Counted from the stretch's first letter, positions 34,093 through 43,598 are shown. The stretch is DNA of 64,000 nucleotides from Gemmatimonadota bacterium (GCA_003222085.1 QHUK01000018.1:46014-110013), one strand, 5' to 3'. A program made the numbers and translations. The notes: generated by a model not told the origin, from the sequence alone.

Positions 34093-35515
34093 CGCCGATC
34101 CGGTCGGGCTCGCTCTTCTTGCCCCGGTCCAGCGCCGCCTCGACCTGCGCGAACAGATCCTCGGGCCGCAGCACCTCCGTGTGCGGGAACGCAACGACGC
34201 CCGCCGTGAGGCTCGGCACCTGCCCGCGGGGGAGGTCGGGGAAGGTGTGGCGGGCCAGAAGCTGCCGCAGCCGCTCCACGAAGCGCCGGCCGCCCTGCGC
34301 GTCGGTCTCCGGGAGCACCAGGGCGAACTCGTCGCCACCGTAGCGCGCCACGAAGTCCGGCGCCCGGATCTCGCGCTGCATCATGGCGCCGATCTCCGCG
34401 AGCACGCGGTCGCCCGCCGGCTGGCCCAGGCGCTCGTTGACGTCGCGCAGCCGGTCCACATCGATCACCACGAGCGCGAACCGCAGGGAGTAGCGCCGGG
34501 CGCGCTCGAACTCCTCGCGCAGGCGGCGGTCCAGCGCATCGAGGCTGGCGCAGCCGGTGAGCACGTCGGTGACGCCGGCGCTGATCTGGCGCCGATAGAT
34601 GGCCGCCCGGCGCTCCTCGTTCTCGAGCACCCGCGCCGCCGCCTGGGCGATCGTATTGGCGAACGCGACGTCCTGGGGTCGGAGCTGGGGATCCCCCCGC
34701 ACGGTGCGCAGGAAGAACACCCCCGCGGCGCGGCCCTGGACGAACACTGGCAGCGCCACCGCCGACTGCACGTTGACCTCGATCCGCTGCTTCGTCCACC
34801 GTCGGCGAATCGTTTCGAAGAGGGGGTGCTCGTGAACATCCGGAATGAGGACGGGTCGCTCGGTGCGGATCGCCTCCTGAATTTCCGGGTAGCGCTCCAG
34901 CTCGACCCGCAGGTCGCGGATCGCCGGGTTTTCGTACACCGCGACGACGCGCCCCTGGTCTTCTCCCGGGGCCGTGAGTACGAACGAGCAATGGGTCAGG
35001 CCGAAGGCGTGCCCCACGCGGCGGACCAGGGTCCGGAAGATCTCGTCGGCACGCAGGGCGGCCGAGACGTCCTGAAAAATGTCGAACAGCAGGTCGCGCG
35101 TCCGCAGCGCATCCTGGGCCTCGCTCAGGTCGTGGCGCAGACGCAGATCGGCGTCGATGCGGGCGCGCATCTCGCCGAAGTGCACCGGGCTCGCCATCGC
35201 GTCCTGCGCGCCCGCCTGGAGCGCGTCGGCGACGGCGTCCGCCCCGCCGTCCGCCACCAGGACGATCACCGGGGCGCCCCCGAAGCGGGCGGCGGTCGCG
35301 AGGTCACGCACCGCTTCGGCCAGCCCCGCCTCCTTGGCGCCGATCGAGAAGATGAGCAGATCGGGGGGCTGCTGCTCGGGCCGATCGGGGCCGGGCGGTG
35401 GGTAAGGGGCCTCGGTGACCTGAAAGCCGCCTCGCACCAGAAACCGCTCGAGGCCGTCGGGACGGGTCCCGGCGTCGCCAACGAGGAGGATTCGGTGCTG
35501 GGGTTGTTCGGGCAA
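34067..35515 (-). CDS. Diguanylate cyclase: degenerate receiver, GAF, GGDEF
   Basis: A 482-residue cytosolic enzyme making cyclic di-GMP. Residues 1-125 are receiver-like (HRILLVGDAGTRPDGLERFL), but FSIGAKEAG stands where the phospho-Asp should be, so it is probably not phosphorylated. A GAF-type domain (about 150-310) precedes the GGDEF domain (about 320-465), which has an intact active site RYGGDEFAL and an RAPD inhibitory I-site five residues upstream, implying product feedback. Its 3' end overlaps the convergent envC gene by 26 bases. Confidence 0.93.
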   Translation of the reverse strand: MPEQPQHRILLVGDAGTRPDGLERFLVRGGFQVTEAPYPPPGPDRPEQQPPDLLIFSIGAKEAGLAEAVRDLATAARFGGAPVIVLVADGGADAVADALQAGAQDAMASPVHFGEMRARIDADLRLRHDLSEAQDALRTRDLLFDIFQDVSAALRADEIFRTLVRRVGHAFGLTHCSFVLTAPGEDQGRVVAVYENPAIRDLRVELERYPEIQEAIRTERPVLIPDVHEHPLFETIRRRWTKQRIEVNVQSAVALPVFVQGRAAGVFFLRTVRGDPQLRPQDVAFANTIAQAAARVLENEERRAAIYRRQISAGVTDVLTGCASLDALDRRLREEFERARRYSLRFALVVIDVDRLRDVNERLGQPAGDRVLAEIGAMMQREIRAPDFVARYGGDEFALVLPETDAQGGRRFVERLRQLLARHTFPDLPRGQVPSLTAGVVAFPHTEVLRPEDLFAQVEAALDRGKKSEPDRIGVSGASSAS

Positions 35516-35588
35516 GGGTCCTTACCGCACGATGAAGCGTGTCAAGGTATAGTTCACCCTATGGGACAGCAACCGCGGAGCGCGGTGG

Positions 35589-36257
35589 GTGCGCAGGCCG
35601 GCGCCTGAGACGCGGCGCCAGCGGCGCCGCATGGTCGCGAGCCAGCTCGCGGGGCGCGGTATCCACGACTGCCGGGTGCTCGCCGCCATGGCGTGGGTGC
35701 CGCGCGAATGGTTCCTCCCTCCGCACCTCGCGAGCGAAGCCTACGAAGACGCGCCGTTGCCGATCGGGAGCGGGCAGACGATTTCCCAACCGCTGATTGT
35801 GGCGTTGATGACCGAGGCGCTCGCGGCGCGGCGCCGGGACCGCGTGCTCGAGATCGGGACCGGGTCCGGCTACCAGACCACGATCCTGGCGCGGCTGGCC
35901 GCGCGCGTCTATACGATCGAGCGACTCCCCGACCTGCTCGTCGAAGCAGAGGAGCGATTTCGGCGGCTGGGCCTCACGAACATCGAGACCCGGCTGGGCG
36001 ACGGCGCGGCCGGCTGGCCCGAGTGCGCGCCGTTCCACGGCATCATCGTGACGGCCGCCGCGCCCGGCGTGCCGACGCCCCTCACCGAGCAGCTCGCGCC
36101 CGGCGGCCGTCTCGTGATCCCCATCGGTGACCTCGCGTCCCAGGAGCTGGTCATTCTGCAGCGCGGCCCCGCGGGGCTGGTGGAGCGACGGGCCGGCGGT
36201 GTCCGGTTCGTGCCCCTCATCTCCCGGCTCGCCTTCACGGAGGAGCCCTGGTTGTGA
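35589..36257 (+). CDS. pcm: Protein-L-isoaspartate O-methyltransferase
   Basis: A 222-residue SAM-dependent repair enzyme methylating isoaspartyl residues in aged proteins. Family motifs: PREWFLPPHLASEAYEDAPL, the Pcm-specific IGSGQTISQPLIVALM, SAM site VLEIGTGSGYQTTILARL, VYTIERLPDLL and the post-I acidic region. GTG 35589 gives a basic N-terminus; ATG 35631 (MVASQLAGRGI) is an alternative start. A GTGA overlap couples it to nfo downstream. Confidence 0.93.
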   Translation: MRRPAPETRRQRRRMVASQLAGRGIHDCRVLAAMAWVPREWFLPPHLASEAYEDAPLPIGSGQTISQPLIVALMTEALAARRRDRVLEIGTGSGYQTTILARLAARVYTIERLPDLLVEAEERFRRLGLTNIETRLGDGAAGWPECAPFHGIIVTAAAPGVPTPLTEQLAPGGRLVIPIGDLASQELVILQRGPAGLVERRAGGVRFVPLISRLAFTEEPWL

Positions 36258-37159
36258 AGCGCGCCCCCGATGACCTGCTGGGCGCCCATGTGTCGACGCA
36301 GGGCGGCGTGGCGGAGGCGCCCGCGCGAGGGAACGCGATCGGCGCTAGCGCGATTCAGGTCTTCACGAAGACCCCCAACCAGTGGCGCGAGTCCATGGTC
36401 CGGGACGCCGACGTCGCGGCCTTCCGGGCGGCGCTGGCCGCGAGCGGAATCCGGGCCGTCGTGTCGCACGACAGTTACCTCATTAACCTGGCGTCCCCGG
36501 ATCAGCCGTTGCGCGAGAGAAGCATTGCCGCGTTCAGTGGCGAGCTGGTCCGCTGCCGCACCCTCGGGATCCCCTGGGTCGTGTCGCACCCCGGCAACTA
36601 TATCGACGACCGGGCCGAGGGTCTGGCGCGCAACGCCCGCGCCTACGCCCAGTGCCTGACGGCGGTCGCAGGAGAGGTGGGCGTGTTGCTAGAAGGAACG
36701 GCGGGCGCGGGCACGGCGCTGGGGAGCACGTTCGAGGAGTTGCGGGCGCTGCGCGACGCCCTGCCCGCCGGGCTGCAGGCTCGGGTGGAGTTCTGCCTCG
36801 ACACGGCGCATCTTCACGCTGCCGGGTATGACGTGGCCACGGCGCTGGAGGAGGTGTGGGAGCGGTTCGACCGGGAGGTCGGCCTCACGCATCTCAAATG
36901 CCTGCACCTCAACGACTCCAAGGGTGCGACCGGCTCGCACCTCGACCGCCACCAGTGGATCGGCGAAGGGACGATCGGCCCGGAGCCGTTCCGGCGCATC
37001 ATGCGCGACCCGCGGCTCGCTTCCGTGATTAAGATTATCGAGACGCCGAAAGGCGGCGATCCCGTACGTCACGATCGCCGCATGCTCCGGCGGCTGCGCG
37101 CCTACGCGCGCGGCCCCCGAAACAACGCTCGCGTACCCCAAACCGTAGGCAGGGCGTGA
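36254..37159 (+). CDS. nfo: Endonuclease IV (AP endonuclease)
   Basis: A 301-residue zinc-dependent endonuclease that cuts at abasic sites and oxidised 3' ends. The xylose-isomerase-like TIM barrel shows the family signatures LGAHVSTQGGVAEAP, FTKTPNQWRE, SHDSYLINLASPD, VVSHPGNYIDDRAEG, LEGTAGAGTALGSTFEEL, FCLDTAHLHAAGYDV, LHLNDSKGATGSHLDRHQWIG-type region (H-x-N-D-S-K), and IIETPKGG. These supply the three-zinc site residues. GTG 36254 overlaps the pcm stop (GTGA). Its own stop overlaps the next small gene in the same way. Confidence 0.95.
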   Translation: MKRAPDDLLGAHVSTQGGVAEAPARGNAIGASAIQVFTKTPNQWRESMVRDADVAAFRAALAASGIRAVVSHDSYLINLASPDQPLRERSIAAFSGELVRCRTLGIPWVVSHPGNYIDDRAEGLARNARAYAQCLTAVAGEVGVLLEGTAGAGTALGSTFEELRALRDALPAGLQARVEFCLDTAHLHAAGYDVATALEEVWERFDREVGLTHLKCLHLNDSKGATGSHLDRHQWIGEGTIGPEPFRRIMRDPRLASVIKIIETPKGGDPVRHDRRMLRRLRAYARGPRNNARVPQTVGRA

Positions 37160-37509
37160 TCGCACGGACGACGACCCCTCAACGTATGAGCCGGTGCCTC
37201 GCCGCAGTGCTGCTGGTGCTCCAGGGGCTGGCGGGCGGCGCCGTGTCGCTGGCCCATGCGTCCGAGCGCTTCAGCGCCCCGGCGCACATCGAGGCTCAGC
37301 ACGGGGCGGGTTGCGTCGCGCTGCACGACGGCCTGCGCTGCGTGCTGTGTCAATTCGCCGGCTCGCAGGTGTCGACGCAGCAGGTGCGCACGCAGGCCGA
37401 GGTAGCCGCGACCGTCGAGCGGCGTCCGACGGAATGCGACGTAGCGCCGCTAGTCCGCTCAGACTACCGCACCGCCCCGCCTCGAGCTCCCCCCGCCTCC
37501 CGTTCCTAG
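37156..37509 (+). CDS. Small secreted Cys/His protein, DUF2946-like (first copy)
   Basis: About 117 residues from GTG 37156, or 107 from ATG 37186, which starts a clean signal peptide (MSRCLAAVLLVLQGLAGGAV). The mature part has the cluster CVALHDGLRCVLCQF: a Cys, a His, and a CxxC followed by an aromatic residue. A second gene at 40779 has the same pattern (CARVHAPDCALCHF). DUF2946 proteins occur with metal transport genes and are probably metal-binding. It immediately precedes the porin and metal-transporter genes. The GTGA overlap with nfo may be accidental if ATG 37186 is used. Confidence 0.6.
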   Translation: MIARTTTPQRMSRCLAAVLLVLQGLAGGAVSLAHASERFSAPAHIEAQHGAGCVALHDGLRCVLCQFAGSQVSTQQVRTQAEVAATVERRPTECDVAPLVRSDYRTAPPRAPPASRS

Positions 37510-37603
37510 CACGACGGCGGCCGGCCCTGCCGGGCCGCCGACCGCCCGTGCCCGCCTCGCGGCGGGACGCCTGCTTGGAAGAACGGAACGGGGGATTTCC
37601 AGC

Positions 37604-38869
37604 ATGACTCGACATTACCAGGCCGTCGTGGCCGCGCTCGCCGTGCTCGCGTTGGCCAGCCGGCTGTCAGCCCAGCAGCCCGCTGAGCAGCGTCGGGTGG
37701 ACTCGCTTGCGACGGAGGTCCGCGCCCTCAAGGCGCGCCTCGATAGTTTGCGGGCACAGCTCGGGCGCGCACCGGGTGCGGCGCCCGCCAGGCGGGACAC
37801 CGCGGCGACCGACGAGCTCGCGGCGCTGCGGGCCGCCGCCGCGGCCGCGGCGGGCACGGACACCACGAAAATCCGTGGCGACACCGGCGGGGCCACGAGG
37901 TTCGTCGGACGCGAGCGCAGCCAGCCGCAACTCAACCCCGAGATCAGCGCGACGGGCGACGTGCGAGCGTATGGCTACACGCCGGGTGTGCAACGGGACA
38001 ACTTCGACGCGCGGGAGTTCGAGGTGGGATTCCAATCGCCACTCGATCCCTACTCCAGCACCAAGATCTTCGTGAGCTTCGAGAACGGCGATGTCAGCAT
38101 CGAGGAGGGATATGCCTATTGGACCGGCTTGCCCGGGCGCATCCGCTTCGACATAGGAAAATTTCGCCAGCAGTTCGGCGAGCTGAACCGCTGGCACCTG
38201 CACGCGCTCCCGGAGACCGAGTACCCGCTTGCGCTGCGAGCCTATCTGGGCGGAGACGGGCTCGCGGGAACGGGGATCTCGCTCTACCGCGCCTTCGGCG
38301 GACTCGGGGTGCACGAACTGACGGCGCAACTGACTCGTAGCGCAAGCGACGGTGAGCTGTTCGGCGGTAGCAGCCGGCCGACGTATCTCCTTCATCTACT
38401 CAATTTCTGGCAGCTGACGCGCTCGACTTACGCCCAGCTCGGCGGCACGGCGCTGTACGGCACGGACCCAGACTCTAGCCTCCGTACCAAGGTCGGCGGG
38501 ATCGACTTCCGCCTCACGTGGCGGCCGCCGGCAGAGGCGCTGTACCGGGAATGGACGCTGCGCGGCGAGCTGTACGCGCTTCGCAAGGAGTACGGCGGCG
38601 CCGGCACGACGAGGCTCGGCTGGTACGCGGGCACCACCTACAAACTGGGCCAGCGTTGGATCGCAGGAGCGCGCTACGACTATGTCGAAGATCCGCTCCT
38701 CGGCGTCATCACGCGGCAGGTGATCCCCTCCCTCACGCTGTGGCAGAGCGAGTGGGTGGAGCTACGGGCGCAGTACACCTGGGCCAAGACCGCCAGGGTC
38801 GCCGCCACGAACCAATTTGCCCTGCAGGCGGTTTGGGCGATTGGACCACACAAACACGAGACCTACTGA
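37604..38869 (+). CDS. Outer-membrane porin-like protein with N-terminal coiled coil
   Basis: A 421-residue exported protein. Signal peptide (residues 1-23, ending LSAQQP), a short coiled coil (about 28-55, RVDSLATEVRALKARLDSLR), an Ala-rich linker, then a beta-barrel-like region from about 105 to the C-terminus with alternating aromatic strands and a terminal aromatic (HKHETY). YAYWTGLPGRIRFDIGKFRQQFGELN resembles phosphate-selective porin O/P-type barrels in containing a KFR/FGxxN strand. Placed one base upstream of a metal-binding protein gene, it probably lets the metal or its chelate through the outer membrane. Confidence 0.75.
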   Translation: MTRHYQAVVAALAVLALASRLSAQQPAEQRRVDSLATEVRALKARLDSLRAQLGRAPGAAPARRDTAATDELAALRAAAAAAAGTDTTKIRGDTGGATRFVGRERSQPQLNPEISATGDVRAYGYTPGVQRDNFDAREFEVGFQSPLDPYSSTKIFVSFENGDVSIEEGYAYWTGLPGRIRFDIGKFRQQFGELNRWHLHALPETEYPLALRAYLGGDGLAGTGISLYRAFGGLGVHELTAQLTRSASDGELFGGSSRPTYLLHLLNFWQLTRSTYAQLGGTALYGTDPDSSLRTKVGGIDFRLTWRPPAEALYREWTLRGELYALRKEYGGAGTTRLGWYAGTTYKLGQRWIAGARYDYVEDPLLGVITRQVIPSLTLWQSEWVELRAQYTWAKTARVAATNQFALQAVWAIGPHKHETY

Positions 38870-38870
38870 C

Positions 38871-39929
38871 ATGCTGCGACTCACCGCAATGCTCGTTGCT
38901 CTCCATGTTCCCGTGACACCCCCGCCGGTCCGGGCGCCGGTCGCGGACAAGGTCAAAGTCGTCACGTCGCTCACGACGTACGGTGCCATCGCGCGCGAAA
39001 TCGTCGGGGACCGGGGCATCGTCAGCTCGATTGCCACCGGCGACGAGAATCCGCATTACGTCCAGCCTAAGCCGAGCTTCGTGCCGCTGCTGGGCCAAGC
39101 CGACGTGTTCGTAACGACGGGTCTCGACCTCGAGCTGTGGGTACCGGCGCTGCTCGACAAAGCGAACAATCCCAAAGTGACAGAGGGCGGGCCAGGCTAC
39201 GTCGCGGCCTACGCCGGCATCGACCTGCTCGACGTGCCCACGAGCTATTCCCGTGCCCAGGGCGACATCCACGTGTACGGCAACCCGCACATCTGGACCA
39301 GTCCGCTCAATGCCGTCCAGATCGCCCGCAACATCCTGACCGGCCTGAAGCGCGTCTCTCCCGAGAACGCCGACTATTTCTCACAGCGCGAGAAGGACTT
39401 CGAGGACCGCATTTACCAAGCCCTGTTCGGCGAAGAGCTCGTGAAGCTACTTAGCGGCCCGACGCTGGCGGACTTGGATCGGCAAGGAAAGCTGCTCGAC
39501 TTCTTGAAAACGAAGCAGTATCAGGGTGCACCGCTACTCGACCGGCTGGGTGGGTGGCTCAAGGAGGCAATGCCGTTCCGCGGCAAGCCGGTCGCCTGCT
39601 ATCACAAGGAGTGGGACTACTTCTCCCGGCAGTACGACGTCCCGTGCGTGGATTACATCGAGCCGAAGCCCGGAATCCCACCCACTCCGGGGCACGTCCT
39701 GGAGGTGATCAACGAAATGCGGACGCGGCACATCCAAGTTCTCCTCTCGACGAACTACTACGACCGCAATCAGGTCCTGGAAGTGGCACAGAAGACGGGT
39801 GCGAAAGCCGTGATCGTTCCGTCGAACACCGGAGGCGCCGCGGGGATCAATACCTATTTCGACCTCATGAATCTGTGGATCTCGGAGCTCGCCCGCGCCT
39901 TCGGCACCGGCACCGCCACGGCCAACTGA
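38871..39929 (+). CDS. Metal ABC transporter substrate-binding protein (ZnuA/MntA cluster A-I)
   Basis: A 352-residue periplasmic metal-binding protein. The N-terminal signal peptide (MLRLTAMLVALHVPV) is short. Likely metal ligands are the His in GDENPHYVQPKP, the His in GNPHIWTSPLNA and the His in CYHKEWDYF, with an acidic fourth ligand in the C-terminal half. Three His is the Zn-type set, but Mn cannot be excluded. The long helix linking the two lobes is typical of cluster A-I. The ATG at 38871 follows the porin stop by one base; the permease gene is 19 bases downstream. Confidence 0.88.
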   Translation: MLRLTAMLVALHVPVTPPPVRAPVADKVKVVTSLTTYGAIAREIVGDRGIVSSIATGDENPHYVQPKPSFVPLLGQADVFVTTGLDLELWVPALLDKANNPKVTEGGPGYVAAYAGIDLLDVPTSYSRAQGDIHVYGNPHIWTSPLNAVQIARNILTGLKRVSPENADYFSQREKDFEDRIYQALFGEELVKLLSGPTLADLDRQGKLLDFLKTKQYQGAPLLDRLGGWLKEAMPFRGKPVACYHKEWDYFSRQYDVPCVDYIEPKPGIPPTPGHVLEVINEMRTRHIQVLLSTNYYDRNQVLEVAQKTGAKAVIVPSNTGGAAGINTYFDLMNLWISELARAFGTGTATAN

Positions 39930-39948
39930 CTGACAACGGGGAGTCGAG

Positions 39949-40782
39949 ATGAGCGGTCTCCAGCTGATGGTTCCACCCTTCGTGGCCTGCATGGTGCTCG
40001 TCGCCATGCTGTCCTACCTGGGGCTGCATGTGATCGCGCGCGAGGTGATCTTCGTCGACCTCTCGCTGGCGCAAATGGCGGCCCTGGGCGGACTGTCGGC
40101 GTTGTTGATTCACGTGGAGGCCGATTCGACCTGGGCGTACGTCTTTGCCCTGTTCGCGACGGCGGTCGGCGCCCTGCTGTTCGCACTCACGCGCTCGTCG
40201 CCCCGGGAGGAGCGCCGCGTGCCGCAGGAGGCGTTCATCGGTATCGTGTATGTAGTCGCCTCCGCGGCCGCCGTCCTCGTCGCGAACAAGGTTCCGGGGG
40301 GCGGCGAAGCGATCGAAAAGACCCTCACCGGGAGTATCCTCTGGGTGACGTTCCAGCCCACGATCATCAAGCTGGCGGCGGCCTACGCCGCGCTCGGCGT
40401 GTTCCACTACTTCCTGCGCCACCGGTTTATCACGATCTCGTTTCACCCGGAAGAAGCCGAGCGCCTGGGCTGGAAGATCAAATGGTGGGACTTCCTGTTC
40501 TACCTGTCGTTCGGCGTGGTTATCACGCTCGCGGTGCCGGTCGCAGGGGTGCTGATGGTATTCAGCTTCTTGGTCGTGCCAGCGGTGATCGCGTTCCTGT
40601 TCACGCGCGACATGCGGCGGCTCGCCTACATCTCGTGGGGCTCGGGGGCGCTCGCCTCGATACTCGGCCTGTGGCTCTCGTTGGCCGGTGACTTGCCCAC
40701 CGGTCCCCTGATCGTGTGCATGTACGGCCTGGTGCTCCTCGGAGCCATCGTGCTGCGGCGGCTGGTGCGCACGCCCGCGTGA
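39949..40782 (+). CDS. Metal ABC transporter permease (ZnuB/MntB type)
   Basis: A 277-residue inner-membrane permease of the ABC-3 family with eight or nine helices. VIFVDLSLAQMAALG and GVLMVFSFLVVPAVIAFLF are the family motifs. It pairs with the binding protein 19 bases upstream to import Zn2+ or Mn2+. The cognate ABC ATPase, usually encoded in the same operon, is not found in this locus, so it must be supplied from elsewhere or has been lost. Its stop overlaps the start of the second DUF2946-like gene (GTGA). Confidence 0.9.
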   Translation: MSGLQLMVPPFVACMVLVAMLSYLGLHVIAREVIFVDLSLAQMAALGGLSALLIHVEADSTWAYVFALFATAVGALLFALTRSSPREERRVPQEAFIGIVYVVASAAAVLVANKVPGGGEAIEKTLTGSILWVTFQPTIIKLAAAYAALGVFHYFLRHRFITISFHPEEAERLGWKIKWWDFLFYLSFGVVITLAVPVAGVLMVFSFLVVPAVIAFLFTRDMRRLAYISWGSGALASILGLWLSLAGDLPTGPLIVCMYGLVLLGAIVLRRLVRTPA

Positions 40783-41132
40783 GACCCGTGTCCCGGCGCT
40801 CTCCCGGCGCGCGCCTCGTCTGGTTCCTCGGCACCCTGCTGCAGCTGGGTCTGCCGGGCGCCGCCACGTGGGCGGACGCCCGTCTCGACGCCGCCGGCGC
40901 GCAGGCGACCCCGCACGTCGAGTCCCACACCAGCCAGAGCTGCGCGCGGGTCCACGCACCGGACTGCGCGCTGTGTCATTTCCTCAGCGCGCCCGCCGTC
41001 ACGGCACGCGCCGCCGCGCTTCGGCTCAACGTCGCCGACGCCCGGCCGTTGCTCGGGACGGGTCCAACCGTACAGCCGCGGCCACTCGGTCGACCCCACC
41101 CACAACCCCGAGCCCCTCCCACGCTCTCCTAG
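40779..41132 (+). CDS. Small secreted Cys/His protein, DUF2946-like (second copy)
   Basis: A 117-residue protein with a basic N-terminus (RPVSRRSPGARL), a membrane-crossing signal (VWFLGTLLQLGLPGAAT) and the cluster CARVHAPDCALCHF, matching the protein encoded at 37156. The C-terminal third is Pro/Arg-rich. It is coupled to the metal permease by a GTGA overlap and is followed by the TonB receptor gene, which argues for a role in metal handling at the cell surface or periplasm. The function is not established. Confidence 0.6.
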   Translation: MRPVSRRSPGARLVWFLGTLLQLGLPGAATWADARLDAAGAQATPHVESHTSQSCARVHAPDCALCHFLSAPAVTARAAALRLNVADARPLLGTGPTVQPRPLGRPHPQPRAPPTLS

Positions 41133-41242
41133 CGACGCCGCGATCCGCGCGCGTCGCCCGCACGTGAACTGATCCGTTCGTCGTCCCGTCATTCGGGATC
41201 GCGCCGGATCAAGGACAACTCACTCACGTCTACGGAGAGCGC

Positions 41243-43558
41243 ATGAACTCGAAGATCCTATATCCAACGCTCGTGGTGGCCTGGCTCGTCGCCGCCGGAT
41301 TCACGACCCCTCCGCCGGCTGACGGCGACGTCGGTGGCTCGGTCGCCGACAGCGCGACGGGCACACCGCTACCCGGCGGCGAGGTGCGCATGGTGCGCAA
41401 TGGAAACACCATCGCCACCACCACCACCGACGCCTTCGGCCGCTACGTGATCCACAACGTGCCCGCCGGATCGTACAGCGTCGAGGTGCGCTACCTCGGC
41501 TACCGCTCCGAAGCGCGCAACGTCGCGATCGGGGCGACGGACGCCCTCGCCCGCGCCGACTTCCGCCTGGTCCCCCTCCCGATCAATCTGTCGGCGGTGG
41601 AAGTGTCCTCGTCCGTGCCGCTCGCCGTCGACACCCGGACCGGGAACCAGATCTTCAAGCAGAACGATTACCACGGCGCGCCGACCAACACCACGTCGCA
41701 GATCCTGCAGCAGTCCATCGTGGGTGCCGCGCGCGCACCCACCGGCGAAGTCCACATCCGCGGTCAGCACGCCGAGTACACGTACTACGTGGACGGCGTC
41801 CCCGTCCCGGCGGGGATCTCGGGCAGCTTGAACGAGCTGTTCGACCCGCAGGTCGTGAACCAGATCGACTTCCAGACGGGCGGGTGGGACGCCGAGTACG
41901 GCAACAAGAATGCCGCCGTCGTCAACGTGACCACACGCATTCCCTCGGGCGGGTTCCACCTCGATGCCTCGGGCTACGGTGGGTCGTTCTCGGCGAACGG
42001 ACAAACGCTCAACTTGAGCACCAACGCCGGCAAGGTCGGGCTGTTCTTTTCCGGCGCCCGACAGGCAACCGACATGCGGCGTGAGCCGGTAGCGTTCGAC
42101 TCGCTGCACAACACCGTCTCGAACTTTCACAACGACGGCACCGACCTGTTCGGCTTCGGGAAGCTCCAGTACGTCCCCACCGACCACGACGTCGTGAACC
42201 TCGACGTTAACCGGACCCGCACACGCTTTGCCGTCCCGTTCGACTCGGTCGAGGGGATCATCGACGATCACCAGCAGGACGTGAACGGGTTCGTCAACCT
42301 CGGCTGGCGCCACCGGTTCGCGGAAAGCTCGTCCGAAAGCGGCCGCTCGGCGGAGCTGTTCACCGGCGCGTTCTTCCGCGACGGAAGTCTGAACTACACG
42401 CCGGGTCTCACCGACGATCCGACGTTCGTGTTCGCCCCCGACACGACCCACTACATCCTCAGCGAGGACCGCAATTTCCACACGGCCGGACTCAAGCTGG
42501 ATTACACGCTCCAGCCCCATCATGGGCTCGAGCTGAAAACCGGCGTGCTGGCGTCGTTGACCAGGGGGCACGAGGACTTCTCGTCGGTTACCTCCACGGG
42601 CAACCTCGGGCCCGCGTCGAACTCGGACCTCAAGGGCAGTGACTTCGGCGTGTACGCGCAGACCGCCATCGCACCCTCGGACAAATGGGAGCTGCGGACG
42701 GGCGTGCGGTTCGACAACCACAACGCCCCCTTTGCCGGGAACCAGCAGCAGGTGAACCCACGGGTGAAGCTCAGCTTCTTCCCGGACCCGGCCAACACGT
42801 TCTGGGTCTACTACGGCCGCCTGTTTCTCCCCACCAACGTCGAGGACCTGCGCGCCATCACGAGCGACGCCCAGGGCGGGGTCGTAGCGGCCCCTACCCT
42901 GCCCGAGCGCGACGACTTCTACGAGGTCGGGTACGTGCATCGCTTCCCGCTCGGCGTCGTGACCAAGCTGTCCGCGTATCACAAACGCAGCTCGCCCGGG
43001 ATTGACGACAACACCGTTCCCGGCTCCGCGATCGTGACGTCGGTGAACATCGAGCAGGTGCGCATCACCGGGATCGAGGGCGTCGTCGAGATCCGGCCGA
43101 GCGGACCCGTGTCGGCGTACGTGAACGTCGCCTTGAACCACGCGTACGGATACGGGGCGATCACCGGCGGGTTCTTTCCCGCGGTGCCGCCGTCGGGGAC
43201 GTTCGACCTCGACCACGATCAGCGGCTGTCGGGCGTCGCGAGCCTGGTGTATTCCGCCCAGGGCTTCTACCTCTCGGCGACCGGCATCTATGGAAGCGGA
43301 CTCACGAACGGCGCGGACCCCGACGCCACATACGGGACCGGCCTGCTCGACTTCAACCAGTCGATCAAGGTGCCGTCAAGCTTCATTCTGAACGCGAGCG
43401 CCGGGTACGCGTTCGCCGCCGGCGGCGTGGTCCTCCGGCCCCAGATCTACGTCGAGAACGCATTCGACAAGCAGTATCTGCTGAAAGGTGCGTTCTTCAG
43501 CGGCGCATCGTTCGGCAGGCCTCGCAGCATACAGCTGCGGATGAACATCGGAGCGTAG
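41243..43558 (+). CDS. TonB-dependent outer-membrane receptor with CarboxypepD-type N-domain
   Basis: A 771-residue receptor. A signal peptide (about 1-25) is followed by a carboxypeptidase-regulatory-like domain (about 27-112, GGSVADSATGTPLPGGEVRM and YVIHNVPAGSYSVEVRYLGY), a plug domain (about 120-240, with IRGQHAEYTYYVDGVPVPAG and GGWDAEYGNKNAAVVNV), and a 22-strand barrel. The C-terminus ends SIQLRMNIGA. Adjacent metal-uptake genes suggest a metal or metal-chelate substrate. A GGAG precedes the ATG at 41243 (41235-41238). No TonB/ExbBD genes are in the window. Confidence 0.92.
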   Translation: MNSKILYPTLVVAWLVAAGFTTPPPADGDVGGSVADSATGTPLPGGEVRMVRNGNTIATTTTDAFGRYVIHNVPAGSYSVEVRYLGYRSEARNVAIGATDALARADFRLVPLPINLSAVEVSSSVPLAVDTRTGNQIFKQNDYHGAPTNTTSQILQQSIVGAARAPTGEVHIRGQHAEYTYYVDGVPVPAGISGSLNELFDPQVVNQIDFQTGGWDAEYGNKNAAVVNVTTRIPSGGFHLDASGYGGSFSANGQTLNLSTNAGKVGLFFSGARQATDMRREPVAFDSLHNTVSNFHNDGTDLFGFGKLQYVPTDHDVVNLDVNRTRTRFAVPFDSVEGIIDDHQQDVNGFVNLGWRHRFAESSSESGRSAELFTGAFFRDGSLNYTPGLTDDPTFVFAPDTTHYILSEDRNFHTAGLKLDYTLQPHHGLELKTGVLASLTRGHEDFSSVTSTGNLGPASNSDLKGSDFGVYAQTAIAPSDKWELRTGVRFDNHNAPFAGNQQQVNPRVKLSFFPDPANTFWVYYGRLFLPTNVEDLRAITSDAQGGVVAAPTLPERDDFYEVGYVHRFPLGVVTKLSAYHKRSSPGIDDNTVPGSAIVTSVNIEQVRITGIEGVVEIRPSGPVSAYVNVALNHAYGYGAITGGFFPAVPPSGTFDLDHDQRLSGVASLVYSAQGFYLSATGIYGSGLTNGADPDATYGTGLLDFNQSIKVPSSFILNASAGYAFAAGGVVLRPQIYVENAFDKQYLLKGAFFSGASFGRPRSIQLRMNIGA

Positions 43559-43598
43559 TGGTCGTATAGGAGTTGTTCCGCGTGACGCCGTGTCCGGG

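Noticed and set aside
37513..37540. GC-rich hairpin after the first DUF2946-like gene as a terminator
   Set aside because: Partial complementarity and no T tract; could be chance in GC-rich DNA.
41369..43216. Long minus-strand open frame opposite the TonB receptor
   Set aside because: Shadow; composition is Val/Arg/Gly/Asp-biased with no recognisable domain.
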